Counted from the first letter of the stretch, positions 35,172 through 47,463 are shown. The stretch is DNA of 64,000 nt from Pezizomycotina sp. ARF18 (GCA_002224055.1 AZLU01000016.1:186755-250754); one strand, 5' to 3'. Notes: generated by a model not told the origin, from the sequence alone. A program made the numbers and translations.

Positions 35172-38100
35172 CTATCTGTCGATGTGATTTTGTGTTTTGT
35201 ACACCTCGAGGGTCGGATACAAAAGAATGGAGATCGAGGAGGGAAAGAAAGCAACGGAGCCAATAGTAGGGGCAAGCACCAAAACAAGAGAAGACCAGTA
35301 TGTATGCACAGGGAAACAATGTTTTGATGCCACGCAGAAATCCCCAAAAAACATAGGAAAGTAAATCGCCAAAAAGGAATGTCGGCGGAGAGCCCGGTCG
35401 TAAGGCTTCTTAATAGCAAGAAAATGAAATGAAAAATCGCAAAACGGTGGTATCGAAGGATCAGGCCGGAAGTGCAGCGAGATCAGGTCGTCTAGTGCCC
35501 TGAGGCTTAGCGGTTTGACGTAGTAGCCGTTGGCACCCGCTTTCACGGAGCGTTCCTTGTCCTCGTCGGAGCTTTGCCCGGTAACTACATAATCGAATGT
35601 ACGTGTTAGCGAGCCGCTGCCGCAGTATACGGCCTTTCCCTTCCCATAGCGCTTAAAGTTCCGGCAGGGTAATGCTCACCCATGTATATCAAACACCCGT
35701 TAACACCCTTCTTCTCTTCCAACCCCTTATCCTCTCCGTCGCCTCCGCGCCATCCATGACCGGCATCTGCAGATCCATCAGGATAAGCGTAATCCTCCCC
35801 TTCTCTTTCACTTTCTTCTCTTCTCTCAAGTTTACTAGCTTGACACCGCCACAATCAGACCCCGTCTCTTCCTCTGGTTCCTGGGCCAACCTCTCCTCCT
35901 CCTCTTTATACTTCTCCAACTCCCTGCCGTAGACGGCAACAGCCTCTTCCCGTCCCCGGCAACCTCAAAATCAAACCTCCTCTTCCTGCAGTACATCCTC
36001 AAAATATCCAGGTTAGTTTATTATCATCCACCAGCAAAAGCCTCAGGCTCTTCCTGTCCTTCTTGCCTTCCCAGTTAACCAGCGTGTTTGCGGTTCCACC
36101 GGACGCTAAATTGTTTATTAGCGCATTAGGCAATATCGTCCCTACCGGCGGGACTGGAGTCGGAGGGCCCACTTCGATCCCAACTCACACTCGTTGAAAA
36201 CCTCGGCGGCTTTGTCCAGCATCCTCCATATCCTGTTCTTGTACACTGGCACTCTCACCGTGATATACCTCTGCGACTCAAACTGGGTTGTGGTAGGCCA
36301 TGTAGCCGAGAAGCTGGCGTAGTCGTAGTAAGAGTACTGCGACTCGGAAACGTCGGGTGAGGGTGATATTACGTGTACGATTATTTGTCTGTCGGAGGCG
36401 GTTTTTACGATGTCCAGGAAGGTAGAGCTGTCGCTTATGCTCTCGATGAGAAGGAGGGAGGCGTGGCGGGAGTCTGTGTGCGTGAAGCCGATGCTGTCCA
36501 GCGATCTCCGGGTGTACATTAGGTGCGGTGTTGGAGATCTAATATTGGGGATGTGGTATGTCAGCGGCATCGGAGCTTTGATCCGCCGCAGCATACGCGG
36601 CAAGACAGCGACGGGTTATTGAGCGAGAGGCGGAAGTGCGATCCTCTCCCGGGCGTCGAAGAAACGAGCGATAGCGAACCGCCGAGCGACGCCGCGATGC
36701 GGGATGCGATGGTGAGGCCTAACCCGGGTCCGCGGCTTGAAATGCACGCCTTTTCGAAGGGCTGGAAGATCCGGGAATGGTGCTGCTCCTCAATACCGAC
36801 TCCCGTATCTATGATATCGTAGTGCAGGCAGCTGTAATCCTCTTCAACGGATACGCGGTACGTAACTGTTCCGTGCTCCGTGTAATCCAACGCGTTCTGC
36901 AACACACTTCCCAGACACTGTCGTAAGAGGTCAAAATCGGTCATAATATGTTCCATTTCATCCGGTAGTTGATTATCCAGCAAAATGTGAACTTCGCTCT
37001 TCATCGCTCTTGAAAGTACCGCCTCGTCGATCGTAGATAACGAATGTAGTTCAAGCACGCGCGCCTTCGGCGCCGTGTCTTTGAGGACGTGCGTGTGCGA
37101 AGTTTCCAGTCTTTCAAAGTCCAGCAGGTTGTTAATTACACGTTGCAAGGTTTGCCCGGATGCGTCGATTAGGGATAGCATGGACATCGCCTTCGCCAGC
37201 GTCGCCTGCTCGTTCTTATTCCCTCCTGATTTCCTAGAACATCTTCGAATCCTCCCGCATGAAGCTGCTTCTGTCCCCCTAGTGACGCCGTATTCCTCGC
37301 CTCCTCGATCAACAGTTCGCACGTGCTCAATATCGCATGCAGCGGCGTCCGCAGCTCGTGGCTGACACACCTAAAGAAGTGGAACTTCGCATTTATAGCT
37401 TTTCGGAGGGTATATTCTTGGACAACATTGCAAATAACCAACCCACAACTCTGAACGAACCCGCGTCGCTGTCGTCGAAGATGTACCTCATGTCGTTCGA
37501 TTCGACAAGGAGATATGCGTCTTCCACCGCCGGAAGTTTCACCGCTATTGCGCGAAGGAACGGTCGAAGCGCTTTTGCCGGGATGGTATGTGGTTGTACA
37601 GCGTTATATCGTCGTTAATATACGACGTGTCTTCCCACAAGTACTGCGCGAACGCAGAATACGAAATTCCGGGAGTGTTCCACAGCGGCAGAACCCCGTC
37701 GCTGGATTTTGCAAGCGACACCCGCGCTTCCGGAAACGTCTCCCTTATAGTCTTCAGCGCGCGGTCGAAGACGTTATCCACAGTAAGATCGGACTTCTGC
37801 AGTTTCGCCAGCCTCTCGGTCATGTGTTCCCTATCGGATAACCTGTTAAGCCGCGCACGCTCGAGTATTGCGTGGACCGCTATATCCGCAAACCGCAGCA
37901 GCGCCTTCTGCTGCATCTTACTCAGCGGCTCCTTAGGCTCCAACTGGCAACGCAAAGACTACCGAATACGACTTCGACGTCGGACTCCGGCAGCTTATAC
38001 CGCAGCTGCGTTCCGGCGTAGCTACCCAGCCCGCTTTTACATGCGGGGAAGAACTAAACCTCCAATCTTTACCGCAGTCCGGTATCATGAATACAGTCCC

Positions 38101-38773
38101 CGGTTGTTGGTTTATCGTGTGCGAGCACGTCGCTTCCCGCCGCGGTATCACCGCGAGCTCCACGTTGGAGGTTACGAGGCGCGTATAACTATCGTTATCG
38201 AGTAATCCCAAGATGGCGCAGTCGTGGTCTAGTACGTCCGAGTTAAATCTACGGTATCCTGCAGGTGTGTTAGGAGGCGCTTGTCGCGCTGCATCGACCG
38301 GGTGTAGTACCACAAACTCGTGAGGCGCTGCCGCTCGTTGTGGGAGAGCGTAGGGTAGAGGTACACTTCGTCTATTCGGGCGGAGGAGAAGGGATGTATG
38401 CCGACCCGTCATCGTTGAAGCGGTTCGGGTAGCGGATGCTGGCGTGATATTCATCATAGGGAGCAAGGGGGAGGGAGATGAGTTCTGCATCGAAGATGGT
38501 GGGCTGGATGTTATCCACGGGGAAGTCGAGGAGGGGAGGAGTTGTGGTGGCGGGTATTGAAGGGAAGAACGGTTGTAAATGGGGTTCGAATGCAGGAGCC
38601 GGGGGCGTTATCACGACGGGTTCGGTGCATGTGGTTGTTCCGGATGTATCGCCCTTGAGAACGTTGACTTCGACGGTTACGTCTACGACCTGCGAAGTAT
38701 TGTCGTCTACTGTTGTCGTCTCGATCACGGTGCAGTCGAGGTGGCCTTCGGAATGTGAGGCCAGAGCCGCCAT
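35172..38773 (-). CDS. hybrid histidine kinase (GAF-like, HisKA, HATPase_c, receiver)
   Basis: Seen in order on the minus strand: ATG at 38773, a Thr/Pro-rich N-terminus (FFPSIPATTTPPLLDFP), a GAF-like sensor region (DHDCAILGLLDNDSY; ATCSHTINQQPGTVFMIPDC; SDVEVVFGSLCVASW), a linker helix, FRCVSHELRTPLHAIL with the phospho-accepting His codon at about 37360, QNALDYTEHGTV (N box), DTGVGIEEQHHSRIFQPFEK (G1), GPGLGLTIASRIAASLGGSL (G2) and STPGRGSHFRLSL. A degenerate receiver-like block (ASLLLIESISDSSTFLDIV) follows, then a true receiver: RLLLVDDN, LILMDLQMPVMDG with the Asp codon at about 35775, and AGANGYYVKPLSLRALDDLI with its Lys. It has no membrane helix, so it is probably cytosolic, passing phosphate to an HPt protein. 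About seven frame breaks separate these blocks, yet every catalytic motif is kept. The true stop may lie before 35172. Confidence 0.92.
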
Positions 38774-40970
38774 CACGACAAGAGATTATTACCACCACCA
38801 CCACAGCCCTTCAGGCAAGACACAAAAAAAAAAAGAAAGAAAAAAAGGACGACGCCAACAGGTGGCGATTAAGCAAAAATGTATGTCGTTAGAATAAGCT
38901 TTATTCCCTTCCTGCCCGCGTCTCCCGTGTAACCGCCAGGCCGTGTTTAACTCCTATTTTAGGTAGGAAGATATTTTATTCAGAGGCTGGGGATGGGAAG
39001 CATTTGGGGAGACGAAAAGGGATCGTACGATTCTGATGTAATTAGTTCTCTTCAGTATGTATGGGGGGTTTAAGAATAGAACTTGCTGCCTTTTTTTTTT
39101 TTGTTTTTTTTTTTAACGACTATTTAGTAGGCAAAAGAGGAGTAAAAAACAGAGCAGAAAACACGGGACGAAAAGCCAACAGGAAAAACGGGATAAAAGA
39201 GTAAAAAAGTATGGCAGGAATTGGAAAGAATTATAATAGCGTTGCGAGAGATGAGAAATACGAAAAAAAGGCGGAATGAGAAGGGAAAAAAGGAATAGAT
39301 AACAAGACTAAGTGATTATGGATCCCATTTCTGTCTTTCCTTTTCATTGTGACTTTGTGAGATAATAATTAATAAAGCCATTCTTATTATTCTCTTTTAA
39401 AGGACTCCTCTTCCGGACGGGATTTGGTTCCATGGACTTGCCCGAAAACGATAACGCCTCCCTTGTCCTCTTCTCGCTCTAATGATCGCAGATATTATGG
39501 CGAAATTACTATGTGAATTAGTGCAGAAAATTTTTCCAGTAATGATGGAGAAGAAAGAGTTTGCGGACGAGATCGGTTCGATCGTTTCGAGGGAGTTCCA
39601 GTGTGATTGGATGGAAGGGATGAGCCTTATTGCTGGTAGCGGCGACTCTATCCGCCGCGTATGGAGCAGGGATAATCACTAACTCAAGACCCTCAAGATT
39701 AATACCGGTAAATTTCAGTAAAGGGCCAAAAATTTCGCACTATGGTATCTGGCGGCGATTCTGGCCCATGTCACACCTGCAAGCCCTCGTTACGCCTCCA
39801 GATTGAAGGATATGCACATCGCGGCTAGAGTCTCCGCCGGAGAGAGGCAAGGACCCACCTGCCATCGCGACTTCTCGTTTATGCCGAGCCCGAGACCGCC
39901 GATTTTTCAGATTCCCTTAGTGATTTTCGATCTGGTCGCGCCAGTCACTCGGTGCAATCCTTACATCCAGTGGCCCATGAGCAATTCCAGACAGGAAGAG
40001 CACAACTCTTTATTTCGGCGTATAAATAATGTCCTTGTGTCCCACTCTTTTTTTACGTTTGCCTAACACTGCTTGAAAGAACGAAAGGGAGGACGGAAAA
40101 ACTCGACGGGTGTTTGTTCCAAACAGCTAAAACAAATTATAAATTTCGGCAAGGAAAAAAAAAAAAAAAAAAAAAAACGCCAGAGAGCAATAGGAAGGTT
40201 TGGGGATCGGGTTTGCATCGAATAGCTCTCATTCGCGCTGTTTTCCAAATCGACGATTCCTGGAATCCTAGAGTTGGAGAGGTGTGTATCACGTATCACC
40301 AGAGATTTCAGAGGTCCTTTGACCCTTTCAACGGACGGATTATCCTTTAGAACAATTGCAAAGGAGCTCTGGGACTAACAAAAGGGCTTGATGTTTGGAC
40401 GGAAAAAAAAAAAAAAAACTCCGTTTATGAATAAAAGTGAGGAGGAAGAGAGAAAAGGAAGGCGAGCGGACAAAGAGTCCGGTTTCAAACTTATCTAAAG
40501 AGAAATAATGCCCGACTTTAATTTCTCCAAACTGTTACATGAAGAAGTGTTATAGTCTGAAGTCGTTGACAGTGAGAACATTCTGGAACAATTTTCGAAA
40601 GAGCGGTCTGGATTTGTGATAGTTCCCAGGCCAAGTCTCCTCTCGGAGGACGTGCTTTAACACACACAAAAAAAAAGGCACCAACTACATGCTGCGATAC
40701 GAGACAGTTTGGCGAGGAGGGTCTCCAGACAAGAGTATAGCCTAAACTAAACTTTATTTATAAATGAATATAACGGTTCGGATCATCAGTTGTGAAGATT
40801 GTAAATCCATGATAAATGATGGGAATCGGTTTTCTCGCCTGCCCTCATGCTATTTGCATTTCCTATCCCCTTTTCTTCTTTTTTTTTTTTTCCCCTCCAA
40901 TCCCACGCTGACATTTAAGCTTTGTCTCGATTCGAGAGATCAACGCTCTTGGATAAGCCTTTACCGTTGG
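38774..40970. other. intergenic, A/T homopolymers; kinase promoter side
   Basis: Holds the kinase upstream region, A-rich runs at 38823-38848 and 40156-40177, and a T-rich run at 39091-39113. Frames at 39482 and 39803 (+) are short and unassigned. Confidence 0.35.
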
Positions 40971-41075
40971 AGATCACGCGGGGACTAAAAAAATGGCTGG
41001 TATCGAATATTTTTATGGTGGTAAATCACTACTAAAAATTCGATACCGGCCATTTTTTATCCCCGCGTGGAGATA
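40971..41075. repeat. short foldback, about 45-nt arms
   Basis: Seen: from 40971 an arm with CGCGGGGACTAAAAAAATGG and GGTATCGAAT is matched in reverse complement by 41031-41075, with a loop of about 10 nt. Differences include one C/T (GGCTGG versus GGCCGG) and small indels in the A run. The hairpin would be stable as RNA. No genes flank it closely. Confidence 0.8.
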
Positions 41076-41668
41076 TTGCGGGCGTGATTATATTATCATT
41101 TAATCATTGCGTGAATTGAGCATGTCATCTTCGGTATAGATATTCCAGGAATGCCAGTAATTTTTCTCGTCACTGCATGGTTTTGGGGGGCGCAGAGTAA
41201 TGCTCAAATGCAAATAAATGGATTGGAAAATACAAACTTGGAAAATCCAGAACCTTAAAATACGAGTCTCAAATATAGAGAATTAGAAAATACAAAATCC
41301 GAACCTTAAAATATCAACCCCGCAACAAAAAGTTTCGATGCAAAAAAATTTTATATTAGCTCTACCAACAAGATACCTAATTGTGAATATCAATCAATGT
41401 ATTATATAAATCCGAGGGTCCCAGACTGCTATAACTCTATCGAACGAGAGCTAAAATTTTGTTGGGTATGTTCTCTTCCGAGGATATATTTTATTGCTCA
41501 TCGAACCACGAACTTGTGCATGTATATACATACAATTGTGAAATAATTAGCGACCCATTGGGCTAAGTAGTAATTTGAAAGGAAAAAGAAAGGTTGTGTG
41601 TCATCTCTCAACTGCAGCTACAAGTGGAACTTGCTTTGAAAAAAAAAAAAATGAAAAAAAGTCGCATG
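41076..41668. other. AT-rich sequence with a degenerate ~50-bp direct repeat
   Basis: Between about 41240 and 41325 the pattern GAAAATNC...GAACCTTAAAATA occurs twice. The rest is AT-rich with no coding frame. Confidence 0.4.
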
Positions 41669-41700
41669 GAGAGAGAGACACTGAGGATCGAACTCGAGCC
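41669..41700 (-). tRNA. duplicated 3' end of a tRNA (B box)
   Basis: Seen: minus strand reads a B box GAGTTCGATCC (41694-41684) and then a tail TCAGTGTCTCTC, followed by T runs. It lies just downstream of the tRNA-Ala-like gene and resembles its 3' half (GGTTCAATTCC, then TGTCTCC). No A box or anticodon arm is present between them, so this is a partial copy, not a gene. Confidence 0.5.
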
Positions 41701-41721
41701 CTCGAGAGCAAAAAAAGAAAT

Positions 41722-41810
41722 GGAGACACCAGGAATTGAACCGGGACCTCTTCCATGTTATTCCAGAAGGAACATTGCTAAGGAAGCGCGCTACCAACTG
41801 CGCTATATCC
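41722..41810 (-). tRNA. tRNA-Ala (AGC)-like gene with a 20-nt intron
   Basis: Seen: minus strand D arm GCGCAGTTGGTAGCGC (A box), anticodon stem CTTCC paired with GGAAG, loop TTAGCA-T with anticodon AGC, variable AGGTC, T arm CCGGTTCAATTCCTGG and a 3' strand TGTCTCC. A 20-nt insertion at 41775-41756 follows the base 3' of the anticodon, the canonical intron site. The D-stem to anticodon part closely matches yeast tRNA-Ala(AGC) as I recall it. The acceptor 5' strand and T stem are about three nucleotides short and imperfectly paired, so it may be a pseudogene or carry indel errors. A T run after the 3' end can stop polymerase III. Confidence 0.65.
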
Positions 41811-42624
41811 TGTTGAGTTGTTGATATCACATGCCGAGGGGAAAGTCTATATAAAATAGTGAGCCCGAGAAAATGCTATAAATTTAAGTTTCAGGGTTGA
41901 ACTTTCTGCAGTGAGCTCTTCGAAATGGTGAAAATTTTCAGCGGTCCAGACAGGGGTTCATCGATTAGGGTTTAAGCCCGATAAGGGGTGTTCAGAAGGG
42001 GCCAATTCGGAAAGTAACTCGAGACAAAGCGCTAGCAACGGCTGCGCTTCTAGTCAATGTGATTGCTCTTTCTCGAGGACGTCAATATTATAGCTAAAGC
42101 CCTCATTAAGCAGTAAGATAATTACTTACCAGTATCAGGTTAAGGATACTTAGTATATACAGTTCTATTGAACTGTTGATATATCGTCTGAAGCTCTGGA
42201 TTAAGAACGTTTGATAAGGCTGAAAATTTTTTCTTTCCATCTGCCGATTTTCGGGGTTTAGCAAGAAGTTCCGCGCCTAAGCTCACTTGCAGCTACAGTA
42301 CATCTAGTGTTCAAAAATATACATTTATACATAAGTAACATTCAAGTGTATTCAAAGCTAGTAGCTTTCTGGAGTATTGAAAAAAATGAAGAAATTGCAC
42401 ATAGATTTGATTGAGCTGATAGAGGCAAAGGGTTTTCCTCTTTTTTTTCCGTTTTTTTATGAAAAGGCGTTACATGTTTAGAGATCTTTTCTATACTTTA
42501 AGCAACTGAAAATCGATGCCCGGCTTGAAGCTAGCACGGCTAGTCACCAAAAATAATTAGTATCTACAAAATTTCGACCACAAGAAAGTTTTGCACAACC
42601 AATTTTCGTCAAATTAGTTAGTAG

Positions 42625-42712
42625 TATCTATATAAAAAATTATCTGTATAAAAAAATTTATCTGTATAAAAAAATTAGCATATAAAAAAGATTACCGTAT
42701 AAAAAGATTACC
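42625..42712. repeat. degenerate TATCTGTATAAAAAAAT tandem repeat
   Basis: Four to five imperfect units of a 16-18 bp sequence with TATAAAAA in each, read directly. Confidence 0.7.
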
Positions 42713-42865
42713 ACTAGGCGTGTTAAGCAGAAGAAATACATTGCCGTCTATATATTCAAATTCTGTAAGATACAAAACCGTCATGATCATGGTTTCAACT
42801 GGGTTTACCTAATGTGAACTCCTTTTCTCTCTTTTTTTTCTCGTGATCGTTTGCCAGTGTCTGCA

Positions 42866-43130
42866 AAGCAAGTCACAGTGGATCTGTCTCTTTGTTCTGA
42901 CAGCTCTTCGTGGCCATACTCCATACTCTCGTATCTTCATTGATGACGATGTTTTGTTAGAGCGTTTAGATAAAATGTGAAATTCCTTTGGCTCTTTGCA
43001 GTTGTTCGTCGCAAGTAAGTCACTATGGATATCTGTTCTTCAAGTTTTGCCCTGAAAGCATTTCAAAGTTATGGCCTCGGATCTTCATTGACGATGATGT
43101 TTCGTCAGAGAACCTAGATGATGTCAAACG
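42866..43130. repeat. diverged tandem duplication, about 145-bp unit
   Basis: Seen: unit 1 has AAGTCACAGTGGATCTGT and, later, ATCTTCATTGATGACGATG with TTTTGTTAGAG. Unit 2 has AAGTCACTATGGATATCTGT and ATCTTCATTGACGATGATG with TTTCGTCAGAG at matching spacing. No clear protein frame in either. Confidence 0.55.
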
Positions 43131-44612
43131 CTTTTCCTTTGTTTCTTTGTTAGTTTCTTTTCTTTCTTTCCTTTTTTTTTTTTTTTTTTTTTTTTTGTGG
43201 TGCATTGGTGATTAATTTGTACACTGATTGATTGCATTTGGTTGCCATCACTGTCAGGCTGGGAAGCCGAGTATATATATATGGTTGGCAATACATACTT
43301 TTAATCATGCGATGGCACGATCATCACGGTCATGGATAGATACTGTAGGCAGCTAGATGCCAGCAGATTGGTGATCAGGTTGAGGTTAAAGTCCTCTTGC
43401 TCTGTTTACTGTCCTTTCTTTGAGATGTTTGTTTGATACAAATCAGAGACTAGTTTCAGCTGAAGATGTCACTCTCGCTCTCTCCTATGCTCAAAGGGAA
43501 TTCAAATAAACCGTTTTCGCTGTCCCGTTTGGGCACCTTATTCTAGTTATAGCCTCTTTCTCTCTTTCTTTCTTAAAAATATAATTTGTTACTATATTAT
43601 TATCATTATTATTACATATAATCTCCTAATCTTGGGCTGTTATATACAGAGCTTACTCCTCTATTTATAGGCCAAGAACGATACCTATTCAGTTATCTAC
43701 TTACCAGCTTTGTAGGTCTTTGAATCTCGATCCTACAACGCCGCATTTTATCGTCTGGCGGATAGTAAGGCAGTGTGTGTCTTGCTGGGGGCTCTTTTTT
43801 TTTTTTTTTTAGCGAGTAGAGTGACCATAATCCGCTGATATATCTTTGTTCAGCGGTATATTAAAAGTATACGGTATCAGTATAGTAATATTAAAAAAAG
43901 AAAAAAAAAAAACTCAGAGATTCCAACAGCAGGTGCCCTCCGCTTTTTCTCCAAGTTCTGCCCCTTTCGTTTGTCCTAAGGTTTCTTTGTCCCGACCCAG
44001 CCTTATGTACTGCGATTGAAAATTATAGCCGCGTTTCTCTACGGAGGTTTGTGCTACCTACCACTGAATTGTCTTCTTCGCCAACAAACTTGCTGCAAAC
44101 GCCGCCAAACCTCCGTAACGACGACCAGCCCCAGGGGAGGAAAGGGCAGTGAATTGACAATCGCGGTTCCTGTGAAAGAGGGAAAAGGTTGGATAGCAAC
44201 TATAGCAAATACGGACGAATGATATAAAGAATCAAGGGATTTAAGCTCCGCCGGTCTCCGAGAGGACGGGGTGAATTTAAATGCAGCGCGTATCCTCCGT
44301 ATTTATTATAAAATCCCTTTCGTAAAACCCGTGAATGTAGATAGACGCGTCTCTGCCTGTCGTCATTTGTCGTATGTTTTTTTATCACTATAAGCTTTAT
44401 TCATCTAAGCCCCGTTCACGAGATCTTTACAACCGTGTACGCATTTCTGTCATTTTGAAGTCGAACGCCGTTGGGTGCGGTCCTCGATTGGATATCCTAG
44501 GCCCGGCCCCGATTCACAGGTTCTCGCCCTTTCAAAGCCCAAATCTCGCAGCCGTTCGACTTCCTTATATGTTTTCAACGCCTTGTCTGGAATCCTCCGG
44601 TCTATTAAGAGG

Positions 44613-47463
44613 ATGAAGCTCGACGATTCCGGCAGAAAAAACAAGAACTCGAAGGCGCGAGAAACACCACGCGATTTTTACAGGATAAGTAAGAATGTTT
44701 CTCGCACTTCCTCCCATCGTTTGAAAACATTCCAAAAGCAATCATTCGCGACCGCTACAATCGATCTCACGAAGACTTCAGGACGACAAACGGCGCGTTC
44801 CGAGAAAAACGAGGAGCCTGCAACGATGGCAACTGCTCGGAAGGATAGGTAAGCTTTATATTATTTCGTACACTGTTATGTCCTGCACGTTTTTTCTATC
44901 TCTCCTCGCTAATGTATGCACTTCTGGGTCAGGGGCGAGGACGGGTCACCAGAAATGGACGAGCGCAAGCCACTCTCTGGGATGACAATCACCGACGCTC
45001 CAAGGAGCAGCAAGGGGATTTGCTGTACTGCTTGCAGAGGGACAGGCTTTTTAAGGCCTCCACAGATCGAACGCAAACGAGAAACAATCCCCGAAGTCCA
45101 GTCGACTAGTAGTAGAACTATGACACCGGAGGGGACGCAAAGGAAGGTCGCCAGGTTTTCAGGAACCCCGAAGGCTTTAAGCTTCGAGAGGACAAACGAC
45201 GAGCTACTGAAGCCGATAACAACTCATTTGTTGACCTAACGGCTGATGACTACGGGACTGAGGACGAACATACAGAAGCGGTTCGCGCAAAGTTAAATAC
45301 GAATGTCACGGGAGACAAGGCGCCCACCTCGAGTAATAGGATCCCAGAGCCGCAACAGCGACGGCGTCTGGATAAGGCCAAGGCTAAGAGCAACAGAGAT
45401 ATGAACTCCTACTTCTCAGCAGGGCGCCCTTCATCCGCGATAGACACAGGCTAGCTAAGCCAGAACCATCTCGCACGTTCTCGAACAATGTAGAACGAAA
45501 GCGTTCAGCGTCGCCAGGAGTGGGTTCATGGATCGAGTACTCAGGCCACACTTCTATTCCCTCGGTTAAGCACGTCGGAGCAACGTTCAAAGCCGGAGAC
45601 AATGTTGAAATATCCGCGAACACGGTCTTACTCGACGGGACGGTCTTGCACACTACGCATTTCATGCGTATCGCCCGTATTACCAATGCCGGATCTGATG
45701 CATATGTTCACGGCGAGCTCTTCCTCAGGGCGAGGCTCCTCTCTGGGATCTTGCCGCGCAAACACGGCGAGGTGGTCTTGATGCACCTGAACGCGTCCGT
45801 TCCGGTTTCCGCTATTATTTGTAAGCGGAAACTTATCAGACAAACCAAGGGTTCCGAGGTGCAGACTCGACAAACCTTGGTTGGGTACAGAAAGGATGGG
45901 TTACGCCGATGTGGAAAATCGACGCCGAAAATGAAGGCAATGGGCTGCTAATATGTCGGTGGAAGGCGGAGGTGAAGAATAACCCTGAGGGGACCACTGG
46001 GAAGGTTCGGGAGGGCGGCAGTTTGATACGTATTAGTGCGAGGGAAGCGGATGACGAGTATGTGATCAGCGACGTGGAGGTCACGAAAGAATGGAGAGGC
46101 GACTCGGAGAGGAGCAGCAGCGTTCCCAGGTCACAAGAAGCAACGCTATCGTCTGCCTCGCCGGGGAACAAAAGGGGAAGAAACAGCGTTTCATCGCGAA
46201 CGGTGAATCCGTTAGCGCTAGGCAGGATAGCACACGTTGAGTCGTCAATGTATCAAAGGACGAAGCGTACGAAGATCTTCGACCCGTCGGCCGGTATCCC
46301 TAATCGAAGAAGGAACGCAGGAGGACGAAAATCTCATCGAGTCTTTCTTTCTTCGGTCCGCCGCCGATCGTTGTTAGCGATGACGATGACCAGATCGCCG
46401 AAAAGCCGTACACGTTCGGCGACATGTTCTGCGGGGGCGGAGGCGTTACGCAGGGTGCAAAGCAGGCTGGTCTTCATGTCAAGTTCGGCGTCGACTTTAA
46501 CAAGCATGCGATCGCCGCTTGGAGGTTGAATCATGGCGGGAGGAAGGGGTATCACATGAAGGTCTTTGATTTCCTGAATGAAGCAGAATACGACCCGTCC
46601 GCGTCACAGACATCATGCACCTCTCGCCACCGTGTCAGGTCTTTTCATGGGCCAAAACTGTCCCAGGTAAGAATGATGACGAGAACTCTGCTTCGTTTCT
46701 GAGCGTCACAGAAGCTCTGCAGCGCTGTCGTCCAAGGGTAACCGCGGAGGAAACTGACGCGCTTCTGGTCCTCCCGGACAGTGAATACGAGGGTGGTAGA
46801 ATGAATTCAGTTTCCTGACTGCACTGATTCATTCTTTCACTGACGAGGGCTACTCCATCCGCTGGGGAATTCTCGACGGGCGGGACTATGGCGTTTGTTG
46901 TAAGAGAGACGGCTCATCATTATGGCGTCGTGTCCGGGCGAAACGCCAGCGCGTTTCCAGTGCGTACTCTCACGACACCGCCGCGAATGGTCGCTGCGAC
47001 AGGACGGGACGCATACTTCTCCCAACGCCAAACATCGGAAAGGCCATTTCGGGTATTCCCGCCACAGTTCCCACCACGATACACCCGCATCCCAAGGACC
47101 CTTCCTAGATTGCCCGAAATACGAGAACCTTATGACGGTACCCTCGTCACGAAAGGCCCGTCCGGCAAATGGCAGAACCATCCCAGCGGTGAGAGGAAGT
47201 TCTCCGCGAGGGAATTGGCGTGTATCATGTCATTTCCTAAGGATTATCGGTTCCCGGTGTCGAGCCCAATGGTCGAGGTTAAAAGAACGGCGAGTAATTA
47301 AGCCTTCTATGCGATCCAGTAAAGAGTATTGGGAGAACTAATGAGTTATGTCTGGATAGTTGGGAATGCGGTTCCGCCGATGCTCGCCGAGGCCATATTC
47401 AGGAACGTGATCGAACACCTTCGACAGCTCGACGCCGCCAAACGAGAGGCCATCCGGGATTGA
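44613..47463 (+). CDS. rid: RID/Masc1-type C5-cytosine DNA methyltransferase
   Basis: Seen: ATG at 44613 starts MKLDDSGRKNKNSK; exon 1 ends at 44848 (AAG GAT AG), intron 44849-44932 (84 bp), exon 2 resumes in phase with RGEDGSPEMDERK. A charged Ser/Arg/Lys region with one CxxCxG (CCTACRGTG) follows, then GSWIEYSGHTSIPSVKHVG and HTTHFMRIARITNAG, GELFLRARLLSGILPRKHG, the N-terminal block typical of RID-like enzymes. The catalytic domain has YTFGDMFCGGGGVTQGAKQA (motif I), MHLSPPCQVFSWAKTVPG with the Cys codon at 46633, EGYSIRWGILDGRDYGV, FSARELACIMSFPKDYRFPV and VGNAVPPMLAEAIF (motif X, 47359). Known: RID/Masc1 act in premeiotic repeat silencing (RIP/MIP). About six frame breaks, mostly between 46000 and 47300. 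A DIM-2-type enzyme is less likely given the short N-terminus. Confidence 0.87.

Larger units (their letters stand above)
41811..44612. other. 2.8 kb without recognised gene; repeats and homopolymers
   Basis: Contains two diverged repeats listed separately, a T run at about 43171-43196, a T run at 43796-43810 and an A run near 43897-43911. Frames at 44016-44388 are short. 44389-44612 is the likely leader of the methyltransferase gene. Confidence 0.35.

Noticed and set aside
37588-38205. 205-codon frame on the + strand
   Set aside because: Antisense to the GAF and linker region of the histidine kinase, whose motifs are unmistakable.
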